DNA of 64,000 nt, taken from assembly GCF_900240335.1 (NCBI RefSeq), contig NZ_LT964979.1, forward strand, positions 372,001 to 436,000, in the 5' to 3' direction. This DNA comes from Flavimobilis massiliensis. Its GTDB lineage: Bacteria; Actinomycetota; Actinomycetes; Actinomycetales; Cellulomonadaceae. Below are positions 34,236 to 42,276 of this stretch, in pieces. Under the pieces are notes generated by a model that had not been told where the DNA came from, searched no databases, and was given only the letters and a program-made list of their open reading frames with translations. The position numbers were made by a program, and so were the translations under genes. Each line of letters opens with the position of its first letter. Position 1 is the stretch's first letter.

Positions 34236-35204
34236 ATGAGCACCTACATCGAGTCCACGGTCTACATCGCGCTCGAGGTCGACGGCGCCGACGATCTGCC
34301 CAGCGCCGCGGCCGCGGTCGTGGACGTCCTTCAGGGGGCGCGGTCTGACAACGAGTGGGTCGAAGGGTGGCGGTTCGCTCAGGCGGGTGCCGCCGGCGTC
34401 GACCGCAACGACCGCGACCCGATGACCCTGGTCGTCCCCTCGCCGGAGACGACCTCGCGCTTCGTCCTGGTCGACGTCGACGTCGTGGAGCACCGAGGCC
34501 CGTACACCCGTCGCGCCGCGCTCGTCGACCGGCTGCTCGAAGCGCTCGACGACGCCGCAGACCGCATCGAGACACCCGAGGGCACGAGCCTCGTGCGGGT
34601 CGCGGCGGCGGGAATCGGCGGACCGTCGGGCGAGGGCTTCGGCGCTCTGTTCGGACAGTTCGACACGCCCACGCCCGACGTCGTCGTCGAGGCTCTGGGG
34701 CCGGCGCCCGACGGGCGTGTGGTCGAGGTCCTGCGTGAGCTCGCGCTGCTGGGCTACACCACGGGCGCCGGGTCGAGCGCACGTCGTCAGATGCTCGCGG
34801 ATGCCGCGATGGGGGCCAGCAGCGTCGCGGACTCGCCGCCGGAGATCCTAGCCGCCGAGCGCGCTCGCCTGGGCCACCTGCTGACCGTGGACCCCACCCT
34901 GGTCCGTGACGCGTGCGAGCAGGCGCGCACCGGAGAGCTTCCCGGAGACCTGGCGGGGTGGGCGGGTGCGGCGCGCGCGTTGCCGACGGAGATCTCCGCC
35001 CCCGCCTACCAGGTCGTGGCGGCGATGGCGGCAAGGGCCGGCGAACGGGACCTCGCGGCCTCGGCCGCGTGGTGGGCGCGCATGGGGCAGGCCCCGGTCG
35101 AGATCAGCATTCCGCTGGCGCCAGCGACGACCCATGTCCCTCCGGCACCGGCGGTCGCTGTCAGCGACTTCGGCCCGGGCCTGTGGGCACCGGGCTGCGG
35201 CTGA
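34236..35204 (+). CDS. DUF4192-like protein (array member 2)
   Basis: 322-aa protein. The N-terminal half is alpha/beta (YIESTVYIALEVDGADDLP, then TTSRFVLVDVDVVEHRGPYT and TSLVRVAAAGIGG). The C-terminal half is a helical array (LLTVDPTLVRDACEQARTGE, then YQVVAAMAARAGERDLAASA) like the tail of DUF4192 proteins. ATG 34236 has GAGAGGAG upstream. Relationship to the neighbours is by pattern and needs alignment. Confidence 0.45.
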   Translation: MSTYIESTVYIALEVDGADDLPSAAAAVVDVLQGARSDNEWVEGWRFAQAGAAGVDRNDRDPMTLVVPSPETTSRFVLVDVDVVEHRGPYTRRAALVDRLLEALDDAADRIETPEGTSLVRVAAAGIGGPSGEGFGALFGQFDTPTPDVVVEALGPAPDGRVVEVLRELALLGYTTGAGSSARRQMLADAAMGASSVADSPPEILAAERARLGHLLTVDPTLVRDACEQARTGELPGDLAGWAGAARALPTEISAPAYQVVAAMAARAGERDLAASAAWWARMGQAPVEISIPLAPATTHVPPAPAVAVSDFGPGLWAPGCG

Positions 35205-35263
35205 CCGGTCGGCCCGGCGCGTAGTTGCTCATCGACGCAAGACCCACAACCTCGGAGGACACC

Positions 35264-35401
35264 ATGGCTGAACCCACCACCCCGACGCCCGGCGAGCGAG
35301 CCTTCGCGGCCCGTCTCGCAGACCTGCCGCCCCGGGAAGCCGCGCCTGCCGGCGTCGTCGACGTCGTCTACGCCGCACCCGAGGCCGGTGAGGACCGATG
35401 A
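35264..35401 (+). CDS. 45-aa small protein upstream of DUF4192 gene
   Basis: ATG with CGGAGG 8 nt upstream; the 45-aa product starts MAEPTTPTPGERAFAARLAD and is acidic at its end. Its TGA overlaps the ATG of the DUF4192 gene (ATGA at 35398-35401), so the two are translationally coupled. A second 45-aa ORF at 36789 has the same relation to the next large gene. Function unknown. Confidence 0.5.
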   Translation: MAEPTTPTPGERAFAARLADLPPREAAPAGVVDVVYAAPEAGEDR

Positions 35402-36774
35402 ACGGGCCGATCCGGGTCGGCACGGTGCCCGACCTCATCTCGACCGTGCCCTTCGAGCTCGGGTTCACCCCGCGGGAGTCGATCGTCGTCGCAGCGCTCT
35501 CGGCGCGCGGCCGCCTCCTGGTGACGATGCGCGCCGGCATCGACGACCTCACCTCGCGCATTGGCGGTCCGATCGCCGCGCAGATCGCCGCGACGCTCAG
35601 CGAAGCCGGCACCGCAACGGCGGTCGCGTTCGCCTACACCGACGCCGAGCCGGTAGCCGGAGGGCAGATCGACAACCTCGCTCGCGAGGCCTGGCGCCAG
35701 CTGGACGACGTCCTGCCCGTCGAGATGGCCTCGACCATGGTCGCTCAGGTCGGACGCACCTCGTTCGCCGAGCTGCACGGGACGACGCTGGGGGAAGTCC
35801 GCTCCGTCAGCGAGCTCACCACCTCGGTGTTGGTGGCGCAGCATGTCGCTGCTGGCAACGCACCCGCGAAGTCGCGCGAGGATCTCGGTGCGCTGCCCGA
35901 GGTCTCTGCTCGAGCGCTGGAGGAAGCGCGCGAGGCGGCCGCCGAAATCGCCCGGTCCTGGGCGCGGACGACACCGGGCGACCTGGAGGACTGGTACACC
36001 CACGAGCGCGACCTCTGGCGCGACGTGCTTGCTGCGGGTGGAACTGCCGACGTCGACGCGCGCACCTGGGGACGACTCGGCGAGACGCTCCAGTACGGCC
36101 GGATGCGCGACGAGGTCCTCGCCCTCGTCGTGGAGAAGGCCACCGGCCGCTTCATGGGCGAGACCTACCTCGAGTGCACCACGATCTCCTCCCAGCTGAT
36201 GCTCGACCCCACCGGGCCGCGTCCGGACATGGCCGAGCTCACCACCTGCGACAAGGTGCTGCGCACCGTGGCCGCGCACAGCACCACCGGCAACGCCCCT
36301 GCCCTCACCCTGGCCGCGATGGGCCAGTGGTGGGCAGGAACAGGCGCCGGCGCGGGCGTTCTCCTCGACCAGGCCCTCGCCGTCGACCCCTCCTACCGGA
36401 TGGCGACGATCCTCAGCGAGACGCTGAGCAAGGCCGTGCCGCCCGGCTGGGCGCGCGCCAACATCGACTCCCAGCGGCAGGCATCCACGTTGAGGCGTGA
36501 GCCTGACCGGTTCCTCTCGATCCCCGACCCGGCAGACCTGTTCGGCATGCCGATCTACGAGGGTGACCCGATCGAGGCGGGCAACCTGCTCGAGGACGGC
36601 GTCTATCGCGGCACGATCCTCGACGACATGGACGACCCCGACTGCGTCGAGCGAGCGATCGTGCTGCGCATCCATGACGGCGAAGTTGACATCCGCGACG
36701 CGCCGACAACGACGACCGTCCCTGGCGCCAGCCTGCCGCCGTCCGCCGACCTCGACAGCGGCCTGGGCCTGTGA
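35398..36774 (+). CDS. DUF4192 domain protein
   Basis: 458-aa protein with the clearest DUF4192 signature in the array: VGTVPDLISTVPFELGFTPRESIVVAALS at residues 6-34 (described by its P-x2-LGF-P-x-ES core), an internal region LLVTMRAGIDD, and the C-terminal helices ALTLAAMGQWWAGTGAGAGV with LAVDPSYRMA. DUF4192 is widespread in actinobacteria but has no known biochemical role. Extra C-terminal about 90 residues include DLFGMPIYEGDPIEAG. Coupled to the 45-aa ORF before it. Confidence 0.75.
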   Translation: MNGPIRVGTVPDLISTVPFELGFTPRESIVVAALSARGRLLVTMRAGIDDLTSRIGGPIAAQIAATLSEAGTATAVAFAYTDAEPVAGGQIDNLAREAWRQLDDVLPVEMASTMVAQVGRTSFAELHGTTLGEVRSVSELTTSVLVAQHVAAGNAPAKSREDLGALPEVSARALEEAREAAAEIARSWARTTPGDLEDWYTHERDLWRDVLAAGGTADVDARTWGRLGETLQYGRMRDEVLALVVEKATGRFMGETYLECTTISSQLMLDPTGPRPDMAELTTCDKVLRTVAAHSTTGNAPALTLAAMGQWWAGTGAGAGVLLDQALAVDPSYRMATILSETLSKAVPPGWARANIDSQRQASTLRREPDRFLSIPDPADLFGMPIYEGDPIEAGNLLEDGVYRGTILDDMDDPDCVERAIVLRIHDGEVDIRDAPTTTTVPGASLPPSADLDSGLGL

Positions 36775-36788
36775 AGGAGACCGTGACG

Positions 36789-36926
36789 ATGGACAACACC
36801 ACGACGCCCGCCGCTCCGGACGACACTGAGCCGACGACGCTGGCCGAGGCGTTTCTCGCTGCGGCCGCGCAGGCTCCCGAACGCGCCGACCTGCCCGAGG
36901 GCATGACATGGCTGCGTGACGCATGA
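36789..36926 (+). CDS. 45-aa small protein upstream of last array gene
   Basis: ATG with AAGGAG 9 nt upstream, product MDNTTTPAAPDDTEPTTLAE then AFLAAAAQAPERADLPEG. The TGA overlaps the ATG of the gene at 36923 (ATGA). Shares length, TTP-rich start and an Ala-rich helix followed by an ER/RE-containing turn with the ORF at 35264; weak but suggestive. Function unknown. Confidence 0.5.
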   Translation: MDNTTTPAAPDDTEPTTLAEAFLAAAAQAPERADLPEGMTWLRDA

Positions 36927-37978
36927 ACGCCACGATCACCGACGTCTTCGCGCTCAACGAGCGCGCCGGCTTCTACGCCGGGCCCGGGCAGGTCCGCTTC
37001 GGCTACCTCGCCACCAACGGGGCCGTCGAGGCGCTCTACGACGTCGACGTCGCGCGCCTGGAGTCCCTGTGGGACACCCTGGCCACGGGACTGCTCGACG
37101 CCGGCGCCCGTCGCGGCGCCGCCCAGGACGCCGGCATCGTCGTCGTCGCCTTCGACGACGCCGGCGAGGCATCCCTCGGGCGCATCGAGGACGTCCTGGT
37201 GGCGCGCGGTATGTCGGTGGCGATCGCCGCGCGCGTCGACGAGGGCCGCGTACTGACCCTCGACAGTTCCGGCGTCGGTGACGTCGAGACTGCCCGTGTC
37301 TGGACGCCCCGTACGCCGCTGGCCACCCTGGAGGAGGTCGCGGCGAATCTGGTGCCCGCCGAGGACCCCTACGTCGACGAGGCGTGGGTCAGCTGGGCGC
37401 GCAACTACGAGGAGTGGCGCACGGCCACGATGCCGGGCACCTCGCCCACGGCACGGCTCGCGGCGGAGGTCCTCGAGACCCTGCATCTGGCGCGGGAGGC
37501 CGACGTCGCGCGGGCAGGGGTCCGGCTGCTCGACCGGGAGCGGGTGGCGCTGCTCATGGAGGCCATGCGCCGCGAGACGGTGCGCGACCACGTCGTCGTG
37601 CACCTGGTCGACGCACGCACGGACCTGACCATCGAGCTCGCCGAGATCGCGCGCCACGCACCCGAGAACGTCCGGCAGGCGATGTGCGCGGCTGCCGGCG
37701 CCGCGGTGTACGCGCGAGGGAACCAGGCCCTGGCCCGCTGCTACGCCGAGGCCGCCCCCGCCGATCCGCTCGGCCAGGGCGTGCTCGCCGCGGCGCAGGC
37801 GGGCATGAGCCCGCAGAGCGTGCTCGAGCGCGTCGTGGAGGCTCAGCGGCCGCGTATGGCGGCCCTCGTCGCACGTGAGAGCGCCCCGGCGCTCACGCAG
37901 CAGTACACGCTGGAGACGACCTACGAGATCTCGACGCAGGTCGAGACCGAGTACGCGATCGCCGGACCGATCCGGTAG
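36923..37978 (+). CDS. DUF4192-like protein (array member 3)
   Basis: 351-aa soluble protein. N-terminal alpha/beta half (VRFGYLATNGAVEALYDVDV, then AGIVVVAFDDAGEASLGRIE), helical C-terminal half (RERVALLMEAMRRETVRDHV, then MCAAAGAAVYARGNQALARC) that matches the DUF4192 pattern of domain order and a D-P-x-GQGVL helix. Translation is coupled to the 45-aa ORF. Last gene of the array. Confidence 0.5.
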   Translation: MNATITDVFALNERAGFYAGPGQVRFGYLATNGAVEALYDVDVARLESLWDTLATGLLDAGARRGAAQDAGIVVVAFDDAGEASLGRIEDVLVARGMSVAIAARVDEGRVLTLDSSGVGDVETARVWTPRTPLATLEEVAANLVPAEDPYVDEAWVSWARNYEEWRTATMPGTSPTARLAAEVLETLHLAREADVARAGVRLLDRERVALLMEAMRRETVRDHVVVHLVDARTDLTIELAEIARHAPENVRQAMCAAAGAAVYARGNQALARCYAEAAPADPLGQGVLAAAQAGMSPQSVLERVVEAQRPRMAALVARESAPALTQQYTLETTYEISTQVETEYAIAGPIR

Positions 37979-38109
37979 GCGAGAGACACCGCTGTGACCT
38001 GCGGAGATTCCGGCCTTCGACACGATGCTGAGGCGTCCGGTTCTCGTGGGGTGCGGAGTGGGACGAGTTCGAGTGAGACCTATGGGCGAGACTCTGGGAG
38101 GATGAGGTC

Positions 38110-38568
38110 GTGAGCGAAGGACGGAACATGATCATGGGTTGGGGCTATGAGGGCCGCACCGTCGACGAGCTGGTGGACGCTTGCCAGACGTGGGGAGCGA
38201 ACCTCGTTGTTGACGTCCGCCTCAACCCAGTCTCGCGCCGTGCCGGCTTCTCCAAGAGACAGCTCGCGAGCCGGCTGGAGGAGGCTGGGATCACCTACCA
38301 GCACAGCAAGTCGCTTGGGAACCCTCGCGATAACCGCGCAGGTTTCGCCGACACTCTCGGCGAAGAGGGCGCACGTGCCCGCCAGAGGTTCTCGGAGGAG
38401 GTCCTCGAAACGGAAGAGGCAACAGCGGCACTCGACGACATCCTTCGAGCGAGCCACGACGGCGCGGTCGTCCTCCTTTGCTTCGAGGCCTCCGAACGCC
38501 ACTGCCACCGGCAGTGCGTGCGGGACGCGCTGAGCGCACGGGAAGCGCTACTCGCGCGAACTTCCTGA
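38110..38568 (+). CDS. DUF488 family protein
   Basis: 152-aa protein with the DUF488 signature: GWGYEGRTVDELVDACQTWG, VVDVRLNPVSRRAGFSK, the motif LGNPRDNR, and LLCFEASERHCHRQC near the end. DUF488 proteins are common beside DNA-processing or defence genes; the activity is unproven, though conserved Arg, Cys and His point to an enzyme. GTG start with GGGAGG upstream. It is convergent with the next gene, 9 bp apart. Confidence 0.8.
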   Translation: MSEGRNMIMGWGYEGRTVDELVDACQTWGANLVVDVRLNPVSRRAGFSKRQLASRLEEAGITYQHSKSLGNPRDNRAGFADTLGEEGARARQRFSEEVLETEEATAALDDILRASHDGAVVLLCFEASERHCHRQCVRDALSAREALLARTS

Positions 38569-38577
38569 CTGGGGAAG

Positions 38578-39435
38578 TCAGAACAGTCTCGCCTCCTGCG
38601 GGACCTCTGAAGTCTCGGGGTAGAACATCCCCAGCACCGTGAAGCGATCGCGGACGACGGGGTTCTCCTGGTTTCCGATGAAGATCTGGGAGTCCTTGGA
38701 GTCGCCGAACGGCCGCTCGAGGAAGTTGCGGCGGATCGCGGCCTTCCTCTCCTCATCGGTAGGCGCGCGCAGCTTGCTCTGGAACGCCGTCAGCTCCCAG
38801 TCGAGGATTCGCTGCGTGTGCCCGGGACAGGCGCGATCCGAGCACCGGTACCTCAGCTGGACCTTCCAGCGAGGTGGAACAAGGAGCGGCTGGTCCGCCG
38901 GGCCGAAGAGTGCTCCCGCGCTGAGGAACTGGTCGAGGTTGGCCTGCTGCTTTACGCTCCATGGGCCATGCTCGGAGAAGATCAGCTCGTCGGCATCGAC
39001 AGGCCGCACCTTCGCAAGTGACGACGAGTGGATGTCGGTCTTCACCATGCGCACCACTTCGCACGTTGAGAGGTCGGGCAGGTCGAAGAGGTGAGCCGCA
39101 CGCGCGGCCTTCGTCTTTGCCTGGGCGCCGATGTCGATCGACTCGGCGTCGATCTTCAGGCTCTCGTGACGCGTATCGCTGCCGGCCGAGCGGACCTTGA
39201 CGTTGACGATGGTGTACTTCGGGAACCGACTTTCCGCGGGGATGTAACGGAAGGGCACCGGGTAGAGCCGCACCCATCGCGCCGGGTTCAGTGCCATCCC
39301 GGCGACGCACACCGTGTCGCCGTACGTCTTGGACGGCTGGGGCGTTGCCTTGACGAGGATCATTACGTCGATGCGACGGCCGGCGCGGTCAAGCGTCCGA
39401 GCCGCGGTCACCTCGTCCTGTGCTGGAACGGTCAT
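38578..39435 (-). CDS. Conserved unknown protein next to DUF488
   Basis: 285-aa protein. Start chosen at MTVPAQDEVTAARTLDRAGR (ATG 39433-39435); MILVKATPQPSKTYGDTVC at 39363 is the alternative. Landmarks: VKATPQPSKTYGDTVCVAGM, WVRLYPVPFRYIP, then ESLKIDAESIDIG and a Cys pair in YRCSDRACPGH, possibly a metal site. I recall such proteins occurring next to DUF488 genes, here convergently. Function unknown. Confidence 0.5.
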   Translation of the reverse strand: MTVPAQDEVTAARTLDRAGRRIDVMILVKATPQPSKTYGDTVCVAGMALNPARWVRLYPVPFRYIPAESRFPKYTIVNVKVRSAGSDTRHESLKIDAESIDIGAQAKTKAARAAHLFDLPDLSTCEVVRMVKTDIHSSSLAKVRPVDADELIFSEHGPWSVKQQANLDQFLSAGALFGPADQPLLVPPRWKVQLRYRCSDRACPGHTQRILDWELTAFQSKLRAPTDEERKAAIRRNFLERPFGDSKDSQIFIGNQENPVVRDRFTVLGMFYPETSEVPQEARLF

Positions 39436-39729
39436 AGTTCGCGAGACTGGCAGGAGGCGCCTGCTTGAGTCAACGCGCCATGCCGCGATCGTCGCGACAG
39501 TCAGTTCGCCCACGCGTTCGGGGCCCGGTGACATCGCACCGCGACCGCTGGACCGTGCCGCTTTGGGCGCTCGAGCCCACGCGAGTATGTGCGGCTTCGT
39601 GGTTCGTGAGGGGCCTGCCCTCGGTCCGTGCCCGTGTGCAGGCAGAGCCTTCCGAGCCCTTCCGGCGACGCGGGGTCTTCATTACCTCGGGGACGCTTGA
39701 GCGCTGGTAGACGATCACGCGCGGTCATG

Positions 39730-40299
39730 TCACTCATCGACAAGGTCGCGCAGGTGCCGGTAGAGCGTGTCGCGGCTGACGCCGATCGCCTTTGCCACAG
39801 CCGTCCGTGAGGCGCCCTGCGCGAGCGCGGCGCGAGCGGCGTCGACGCGTTCGGGTGTCATCACGGTCGGCCGGCCCCCGACGCGGCCGCGTGCGCGCGC
39901 AGCCGCGAGCCCGTCGAGGGTGCGCTCACGAATGAGGTCGGCCTCCATCTGCGCTACGGCCGCTAGGACGTGGACCATGAGTCGCCCGGACGCTGTCGTA
40001 GTGTCGATCGTCTCCGAGAGCGAGTGCAGCGCGACGTCGCGCGAGTCGAGGTCGGCCACGAGCTGGGCGATGTGCGAGGCAGAGCGCCCGAGCCGGTCGA
40101 GCTTGGTCACCACGAGCGTGTCGCCCGGGCGCAGGGAGTTGAGAAGGTTGCCCAGCGCAGGACGGTCGTCGCGCCGGCCGGAGCCGTGCTCGACGACGAC
40201 GCAGCGCTCGTCGACCCCCGCGCGCACTAGCGCGTCGACCTGGGCGTCGAGGTTCTGGGCGAGGGTCGAAACGCGTGCGTAGCCGAAGGTCTGTGCCAT
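39730..40299 (-). CDS. Serine recombinase (resolvase/invertase)
   Basis: 189-aa small serine recombinase. Catalytic Ser is in GYARVST near residue 10, followed by LVVTKLDRLGRSASHIAQLV and the E-helix TASGRLMVHVLAAVAQMEAD. C-terminal HTH: GASRTAVAKAIGVSRDTLYR. Full length for the family. It differs from the two resolvases of the transposon modules further on. No transposase of a Tn3 type is next to it, so it may be a plasmid multimer resolvase or a relic. Confidence 0.85.
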   Translation of the reverse strand: MAQTFGYARVSTLAQNLDAQVDALVRAGVDERCVVVEHGSGRRDDRPALGNLLNSLRPGDTLVVTKLDRLGRSASHIAQLVADLDSRDVALHSLSETIDTTTASGRLMVHVLAAVAQMEADLIRERTLDGLAAARARGRVGGRPTVMTPERVDAARAALAQGASRTAVAKAIGVSRDTLYRHLRDLVDE

Positions 40300-40532
40300 G
40301 AGCGCACCGTAGCGAAACCCGCCGGCGTGGTTCTCGGACGACAGAGGTTGTCGGACGGGTGTGACTGTTGCAGGTATGTGGCGGCATTCTTGCTGAGATA
40401 CGTGGCGGCAAGGGCCGTCCATCCAGGAACGACACTGTCCGCAAGCTGGGGCCAGCAACGATCGCCAGGACGTCGGCATCGACAATGGCCGGAGATCTCT
40501 TTGTGGTGGAGGCTGCCGATCAGGAAGCGTGG

Positions 40533-41132
40533 TTAGAAACCGAAGGCCCCGCCGCTGACCAGGATGAAGAAACCCAGGCCGATCAGCACGATGGGGAACA
40601 GGATGTGTTCCCAGCGCTCCAGGACCTCGGCGATCGGTCGCCGGGTGGCGACGAACTTGGCCAGGCCCACCAGCACCGCGACCAGGGCCAGGAACACGAT
40701 GCAGTAGGCAGCCACAGCCCCCGGTCCGACGCTGAGGAAGACCGGGGCGTAGACGCCGATGTTGTCCCCGCCGTTGGCGAAGGTCACCCCGGCCACGGTC
40801 CAGACGGCGACATTCTTGCCCTCGATCTTGGCGTCGTCATCATCGTCTTCGCCTCTGCGCCACCCCTGCCAGGCCGCCCACACTCCCAGGCCCAGCGGGA
40901 TGAGCCCGAAGTAGGGGATGACCCCCGGGGGCAAGAACGCGCCCGCGCCTAAGGACACGAGCACTGCCGCAACCAGGATGCCGGTGAAGCCGAGGTACTG
41001 GCCGACCAGGATTCGGACGGTGGTCCCACGCTGGCCCGCACCACGGCCGAAGAACAGGGATAGCACGATGATGTCGTCGATGTTGGTAACCAGGAACAGA
41101 CCGATCGCCTGGAGGGTTGAGGACAGGATCAC
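40533..41132 (-). CDS. cadD: CadD-family cadmium exporter
   Basis: 199-aa membrane protein with about five to six TM helices and the CadD hallmarks FLVTNIDDIIVLSLFFG and FANGGDNIGVYAPVFLS (Asp-rich membrane motifs). A His-free acidic loop (GEDDDDDAKIEGK) lies mid-protein. It exports Cd(II). GTG start overlaps the stop of cmtR (41129-41132), so regulator and pump form one operon. The 233 bp between it and the recombinase gene contain two similar segments with GTGGCGGCA, possibly a recombination site, and no gene. Confidence 0.85.
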   Translation of the reverse strand: MILSSTLQAIGLFLVTNIDDIIVLSLFFGRGAGQRGTTVRILVGQYLGFTGILVAAVLVSLGAGAFLPPGVIPYFGLIPLGLGVWAAWQGWRRGEDDDDDAKIEGKNVAVWTVAGVTFANGGDNIGVYAPVFLSVGPGAVAAYCIVFLALVAVLVGLAKFVATRRPIAEVLERWEHILFPIVLIGLGFFILVSGGAFGF

Positions 41133-41488
41133 GCGCCCACCCCCTTCTCGCAGCAGCCGGGCACGGAGCAGGCCGGGTCCAGGCACGGGGCACTCTCATC
41201 CACCGCGAGGGTGACCTCGACCAGAGCAATCAGCACCCGCGCCAGGTGTGCATCGGCGATCTCGTACCGGGTCTGGCGGCCCTCGGCCACGGCGACCGCG
41301 ATCCCGCAGTCCCGCAAGCACGCCAGGTGGTTCGACACGTTCGACCGGGTCAGCCCCAAGTCCCGCGCCAGTTCGGCCGGGTAGGCCGGCCGTTCCAGCA
41401 AGGTCATCAGGATCCGCGACCGGGTGGGGTCGGCCATCGCCCGGCCCAACCGGTTCATCACGTCAACACGAGAGGCAATGGTCAGCAT
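41129..41488 (-). CDS. cmtR: CmtR-type Cd/Pb-sensing ArsR repressor
   Basis: 119-aa ArsR/SmtB-family repressor. It keeps the exact metal ligands known for mycobacterial CmtR: C57 and C61 (CLRDCG) and C102 (APCLDP). The winged HTH is ELARDLGLTRSNVSNHLACL. It represses its own operon with cadD and is released by Cd(II) or Pb(II). A repeated element lies just upstream of the ATG. Confidence 0.9.
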   Translation of the reverse strand: MLTIASRVDVMNRLGRAMADPTRSRILMTLLERPAYPAELARDLGLTRSNVSNHLACLRDCGIAVAVAEGRQTRYEIADAHLARVLIALVEVTLAVDESAPCLDPACSVPGCCEKGVGA

Positions 41489-41491
41489 TCA

Positions 41492-41523
41492 CTGAACTAT
41501 ACAGTATGAGCTGAACTTACAGT
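41492..41523 (-). promoter_or_regulatory. Candidate CmtR operator
   Basis: CTGAACTATACAGT (41492-41505) is repeated directly as CTGAACTTACAGT (41511-41523). It begins 4 bp before the cmtR start codon. The second cmtR copy at 50348 has the same TGAACTATACAG element (50353-50364) at the same distance, which supports a conserved operator. Confidence 0.6.
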
Positions 41524-41684
41524 GTCGCCTCGTAAAGCTATAGCTGAATAAGACACGCGGGACGCTGGTCCAATGCAACCTCTCCTCGCCAGAAATCCGA
41601 GCTTGCCTTTGTCTCGTAAAGTTGCCTCGCCACAGTTCGTCTCGATGCTCGCGCGTTTTGGAGTTTGTGAGGCATTCTGGTCCG
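41524..41684. promoter_or_regulatory. Candidate res site and promoter region
   Basis: Gene-free 160 bp between divergent cmtR and the resolvase gene, less GC-rich than the surroundings. TCGTAAAG occurs twice in the same orientation (near 41529 and 41613), each within a CTCGTAAAG context. Resolvase genes commonly have their res site here; the exact subsites cannot be fixed by eye. Confidence 0.35.
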
Positions 41685-42275
41685 ATGAGGCGTTTGGGAT
41701 ACACGCGAGTGAGCACGACCAGTCAGGACGCACGCCTTCAGCTCGACGCGCTGCGCGGCGTAGGGGTTGAGGGGCGGGATGTGTTCTCCGATGTCACCTC
41801 GGGCAACCGAGCGGCGATTAAGCGGCCAGGAATGAAGAAGCTGTTGGAGTATGCCGAGGATGGAGACACCGTCGTGGTGTGGCGCATCGACCGGCTCGGT
41901 CGCTCGCTGATTGACGTGTTGAACACGGTCAACCTCCTCCGCGAGCGTGGCGTTAAGGTTCGCTCGATCTCGGACGGCATCGACCCGGAGACATCATCCG
42001 GGCGGATGATGCTGGGAATGCTCGCGACCCTTGCGGAGTACGAACGCGAGCTGATCACCGAACGAGTGAACGCGGGAATCGCCGCAGCCAGACAGTCCGG
42101 GACCCGATTCGGGCGTCCGCCGGTAAAGCCTGACGAGATCCAGCAGAAGCTGCAGATCGTGCGCGAGGCGCGCGCGAGGGGGCGCACGGCGGAGGAAGCT
42201 GCCCGGCTGGTGGGCTGGTCGAGGGCGACGCTCTACCGGCACCAGCACGCAGCAACAGTCGGCGGCGAGATGTGA
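41685..42275 (+). CDS. Transposon resolvase (module 1)
   Basis: 196-aa serine resolvase. Start ATG 41685; catalytic Ser in GYTRVSTTSQDARLQ, then VVVWRIDRLGRSLIDVLNTV and TSSGRMMLGMLATLAEYERE, with C-terminal HTH GRTAEEAARLVGWSRATLYR. It lies 1 bp before the transposase gene and would resolve cointegrates of this transposon. Confidence 0.88.
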   Translation: MRRLGYTRVSTTSQDARLQLDALRGVGVEGRDVFSDVTSGNRAAIKRPGMKKLLEYAEDGDTVVVWRIDRLGRSLIDVLNTVNLLRERGVKVRSISDGIDPETSSGRMMLGMLATLAEYERELITERVNAGIAAARQSGTRFGRPPVKPDEIQQKLQIVREARARGRTAEEAARLVGWSRATLYRHQHAATVGGEM

Positions 42276-42276
42276 C

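Noticed and set aside
39465..39710. Short ORFs between the DUF488 partner and the recombinase
   Set aside because: Several overlapping frames, none with a ribosome-binding site or recognisable sequence.
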